Shown piece by piece: positions 29,327 to 32,443 of a DNA stretch of 32,443 nucleotides. The DNA comes from Zancudomyces culisetae (Eukaryota; Kickxellomycota; Harpellomycetes; Harpellales; Legeriomycetaceae). The position numbers and the translations under genes are program-made. The stretch lies in the NCBI GenBank assembly GCA_001969505.1, contig LSSK01000296.1, forward strand, positions 1-32,443. The letters run 5' to 3'. The notes below the pieces were generated by a model that was given only the letters and a program-made list of their open reading frames with translations, had not been told where the DNA came from and did not search any database. Positions within the stretch are counted from its first letter, which is position 1; every line of letters starts with the position of its first letter.

Positions 29327-29895
29327 TGTGCGTTGTGTATATATGAGTTTGATGCAGTATTTGTCACCAAGGTTGAAAATACCAAATTATGAATAATTAA
29401 TTGAAGCTGTAAACAAATTTGAGTGAATTGGTTTTTTTACCTTGTGCCAAATATCTGGCCTTATATTGCTTAAATAAAAAAAACCAAAGTGGAAATTAAA
29501 TTGTATAAATTATTTGCGCAAAAGGACTGTGAACAGCCAATAAATATTTTTAAATTACTTGATCTAGAGATATGTGAGGGAAGCGGGGAGGGGGGGAAGC
29601 AATAATATATTTATTCTGAAGAGCAAAATAATAATTGCTTTCATACTATCAATCAAAGAGTGAAATAAAAAATATACATCCAAATATTTCTGCAGCTAAA
29701 ATTGTCGTATGATAAATTCTAGTTGCTTTAAAAACTGCCAATAGAGCATGAGCAATAGAAAAAAAAATTATCGAATTTGTATAATGATCTTGGTGGTTTA
29801 TCAAGGTGTCGCTTGTAAATGTAAACCTGAAATGCAAATATAAATATATCAACCCATAATCAATCTAAAGCCAATATACAATAATACGGTAGAAA
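29327..29895. other. Divergent promoter region with G-rich tract and unresolved frame
   Basis: These 570 bases separate the starts of the CobW gene (minus) and the RRM gene (plus). A G-tract able to form a quadruplex lies at 29578-29596. A minus-strand frame (29649-29831), preceded by a CATTTCAG acceptor-like site, codes a hydrophobic peptide containing SIAHALLAVFKATRIY and TTILAAEIFGCIFFISLF. It has no ATG and no upstream exon that joins in phase, so I do not call it a gene. Confidence 0.45.
29578..29596 (+). promoter_or_regulatory. Potential G-quadruplex between divergent promoters
   Basis: The sequence GGGAAGCGGGGAGGGGGGG has four G-runs of at least three with loops of one to four bases, fitting the usual quadruplex pattern. 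In a region this AT-rich it stands out. A regulatory effect is only a possibility. Confidence 0.5.
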
Positions 29896-31623
29896 ATGAA
29901 TTTATTAAGGGCTGGGCTTAGCTGCACAGCCAAATATCCATATTCGGGCATAATCCTAAGGCGAAATGGATATGGAATTATCAACCAAGACATTAGGCAA
30001 TTCAGCAAAAAACCCTGTAAGTCACTGTTTCTCTTTTGATTCGATTCTTTCGTTTTTTTCGTTTCGTTTCGTTTCGTTTCTTTTTTTATTTGATAAAGAA
30101 GTAATAAAATATGGAAATGAGAATTGGATTAATGAGAATAATACTGGAATAGCCAATCTGCCATTGAATTTAACCAGAATTGTCCAAGTTTACAACCTGC
30201 CTCCTACAACGACCATGTCGGATATCGAAAGTCTGGTAGCCGAGGACATAGGGAGCGTATCGAATAGTAAGTTTTTTCTTTGCTCTATTCTTGCTTTTTC
30301 TCTCATTCCCTTCTTCCCTCCCCCCACTCTTACCTTTTTTTTTAAGTTTTGATTCCTGAATACGAATTACAAGGACAAGCAATTAATTGCATGCTTGGAA
30401 TACTAAATAGTATCACTAGACTATACCAGCCAGTTGGAATTTAAAGGGAATTGCTTTATTGAATTTACTAGCGCCAAGGAAGCAGCAAAATTTTATTCCA
30501 AAAGTACTGCAAAAATTAGCGGCGCAAGCAGCGATATTAGCAATAGCAGTAGGCAACCAGGAAATAAAGGTCTTTGGCCATCGACAACATCAACTAACGG
30601 TACGAGTAGTGGTGGAGGTAGCAGCCAAGATATGAGGCCTAGGAATCCAGGGATATTGTCAATCTTGAGTGGGGAAAGCGGAGGTAGGATCGGGTTCAAG
30701 TTTGTAAGTACATTGAGTATATGACAAAAATAAAAATTACAACAGTCAGTCGATTTAGTTGCAGATAGCAACGTTACTGTGGTTTAAATGGTGAATTTTA
30801 TCAGTAAATGAAACTTATGCTTACTAACTCATGTATGGTGAAAATTAAAAATGAATAGTCAAACCTAACACTCAAAAATATAATCGCAAGTAAAATCGCA
30901 CCAGGAAGTAGAATTAGTCGTGGGAATAGTAATATCAAGCCAATAACAACTGCTGGAATGGAGAAAAGTGACAAGGGTAGAGTACGAATAATGATATCAG
31001 GCAAAACTCGCACAAAAGCCAAAACACCAGGTGATGGTACAATCCAGGGACAAGGGAATGAGTGGGAAAGAAAAGGAGGTAGGAAAGAGGTGGAGAAAAC
31101 TGGGTATACGAAGATTTTGGGAATCAATCCAGGACTCAGCGTCGGGATCTACGGTATTCCATTCCAGAATGTGCAAGAAGAAATACGCAATTATAGTGTC
31201 TTTGGCAATACCAACAATACCAACTGGACTAGAGAGAATAGTGGCAACACCTATTATTGGAATAACAGGCTCAGTTCGTTAGATTTTGACAATTTCCACG
31301 TGTTCTTCAAAGAATACAGTAGTGGTAGTGGGTTAAATGTTCGGAGCCACATTAGCGATATTATCGAGCACGACTACACTAGCGCACCAGTAGGAGGCGG
31401 CAAGTATGTGTACAAAATGTATATTGTCCAGTTTACAAAACGAGCAGATGCACTCCGGTTTATCCGCAGGTACAACCAGACGTATATCACAGTTGGAGAT
31501 AGTACTGGCTTCGTAACTGACCAAGATATTACCCAGGAAGCTCAAGATCAAGGTCAAGATCAAAATGAGGAGGAAGGGGAAGATGTAAATAGATATAAAC
31601 TACGGGTTTGGAATATAATGTAG
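29896..31623 (+). CDS. Putative mitochondrial RRM RNA-binding protein, four exons
   Basis: Exons are 29896-30016, 30102-30266, 30420-30703 and 30859-31623, total 444 residues. The third intron has a perfect TACTAAC branch site and the second a TACTAAAT. The N-terminus, MNLLRAGLSCTAKYPYSGII followed by LRRNGYGI, is Arg-rich with no acidic residue until 32, which fits a mitochondrial presequence. Residues 65-130 form an RRM: TRIVQVYNLPP (RNP2-like), a helix, then LEFKGNCFIEFTSAKEAAKF (RNP1-like). A Gly/Ser/Arg-rich linker follows. A second, more divergent RRM lies at about 283-400 (LSVGIYGIPFQNVQEEIRNY and later YVYKMYIVQFTKRADALRFI), split by an Asn/Ser-rich insert, and then an acidic Gln/Glu tail. 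RNA binding in mitochondrial expression is the likely role. I cannot name the orthologue. The first intron's acceptor (30101) is the least certain junction. Confidence 0.75.
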
Positions 31624-31689
31624 AATCAATGTTCTTTTTTTTTATTACTACTATTAGTATTATTATTGACTTGTAAAAGATAAAGTAAT

Positions 31690-32443
31690 CTAAATGGAAG
31701 AATCATCAATATTATGGTAACCATAACGACGCATATCAGCAAGCTTTCTTCGAGCATTAGTAAGATCCTTTTCCAACTTTAGAATTTCAACCTGCTGCTC
31801 CATCTCCTTTGACTTGTATTCATACACGGTCCAGCCCTCAATAACCTGGCGCTGGCGTTCGGGATCGTGTTGATCAGCAAGCTCATGTTCAGCCAGCTTG
31901 GAAACAACAGCAACCAACTCGTGGCTGGTATCGGTGACAGCCTTTGCAGCGGCTTCTAGCTCTAGCTGGCACGGCGAATGCAGCTGTGATTTTACACGAC
32001 TGGCGGCAAGCAGCTGAACAGTGGAAGCACTAACTTCGCGGGCAGCAACAATCAAATCCTCAATGGCTTTTGTGTCATTGATAACAGCATCGGCAGTTTC
32101 AACCAAGATGTTTGTAGCAATCGCAACAGCCTTGGCGGCACTGATAAGGCCTTCAGTCCAGCGGTTGTGTTGTTTGTAGAAGGCAGTCTTGGACGCCGAT
32201 CCACGGCCAGCAGCTACTATTTCGTTCTGCGAGGCGGTGGCAGCACGAATCAAGCGAGATATAGCATCGGCCAGACGCATAGAATAGTCCAAAATGTTTT
32301 CGTTGATGTTGAGCTTTGCGTCAGACAAGTTTGGAATAGCCACAGTCATCATGGCCTGCAATTTGGCCTTGGCAGCTTCAATGGTTGACGCAGCGTTAAG
32401 CATGGCGGCTTCAACGGCGTCGGCCAAATCCAGATCAGTTGAT
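31690..32443 (-). CDS. SLA2: Sla2/HIP1-family endocytic adaptor, C-terminal THATCH domain, partial
   Basis: The frame is open from the right edge to a TAG at 31690-31692, giving the last 250 residues. It is the I/LWEQ (THATCH) actin-binding module of Sla2/End4 and HIP1: AAMLNAASTIEAAKAKLQAM, a long run of helices, then VAAREVSASTVQLLAASRVK followed by SQLHSPCQLELEAAAKAVTD. It finishes with the C-terminal coil typical of the family (MEQQVEILKLEKDLTNARRK, then ADMRRYGYH). Sla2 links clathrin coats and PIP2-bearing membrane to actin during endocytosis. The ANTH domain and central coiled coil must lie beyond the window. Base composition is noticeably richer in GC than the spacers. No intron is visible in this part. 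Confidence 0.95.
   Translation of the reverse strand, partial: STDLDLADAVEAAMLNAASTIEAAKAKLQAMMTVAIPNLSDAKLNINENILDYSMRLADAISRLIRAATASQNEIVAAGRGSASKTAFYKQHNRWTEGLISAAKAVAIATNILVETADAVINDTKAIEDLIVAAREVSASTVQLLAASRVKSQLHSPCQLELEAAAKAVTDTSHELVAVVSKLAEHELADQHDPERQRQVIEGWTVYEYKSKEMEQQVEILKLEKDLTNARRKLADMRRYGYHNIDDSSI

Noticed and set aside
29649-29831. EMC5/MMGT-type membrane subunit
   Set aside because: AHALLAVFK recalls the AHAxxS helix, but the loop to the second helix is too short and no first or last exon fits.
30345-30419. Peptide LIPEYELQGQAINCMLGIL as part of the RRM protein
   Set aside because: Using the acceptor at 30344 leads to an in-frame stop. The TACTAAAT branch site and the acceptor at 30419 restore the RNP1 frame, so this stretch is intron.
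1-32443. tRNA genes, rRNA, CRISPR arrays, intact transposons, viral genes
   Set aside because: I looked for tRNA B-box patterns, regular spaced repeats, and transposase, integrase or reverse transcriptase motifs and saw none. A covariance or profile search would be the decisive test.

Overview
The window is nuclear DNA of an AT-rich, intron-containing fungus. Genes carry GT-AG introns of about 68 to 168 nt, with branch-site-like TACTAAY sequences in some. The long spacers are full of A/T homopolymers and microsatellites. Fungal markers are Dia2 (TPR, F-box and LRR), Sla2 and a fungal-type PI-PLC. DET1, which yeasts lack, and the degenerate F-box/ankyrin gene suggest an early-diverging lineage (Zoopagomycota or Mucoromycota-like). 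That placement is inference. The standard genetic code fits every gene model.

Layout: (1) 1-636, minus, N-terminus of a Kap121/Pse1/importin-5 karyopherin, running off the left edge. (2) 1793-3340, minus, a tubby/scramblase-like protein with an Asp/Thr repeat and a Lys-rich insert. (3) 5187-6546, plus, a three-exon helical orphan. (4) 6941-8110, minus, an F-box-like/ankyrin-like protein. (5) 9250-10179, minus, a KdsD/GutQ-like SIS protein without CBS domains. (6) 10588-11309, two weak small ORFs. (7) 11354-14013, minus, an eight-exon DET1. (8) 15698-18546, minus, a five-exon DIA2. (9) 19296-22425, minus, a two-exon PI-PLC. (10) 23863-27506, a small secreted-protein locus: one signal-peptide orphan and a divergent pair of paralogues of a family I do not recognise. 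(11) 27744-29326, minus, a three-exon CobW-type GTPase. (12) 29896-31623, plus, a four-exon, probably mitochondrial RRM protein. (13) 31690-32443, minus, the C-terminal THATCH domain of Sla2, running off the right edge.

Most genes are unrelated housekeeping functions: nuclear import, ubiquitin ligase adaptors (DET1 for CRL4, DIA2 for SCF), phosphoinositide signalling, metal handling, mitochondrial RNA and endocytosis. The parts most likely to be undescribed are the secreted paralogue pair, the orphan at 5187-6546, the expanded tubby-like protein and an interrupted inverted repeat at 14938-15118. I saw no tRNA, rRNA, CRISPR array or intact transposon.
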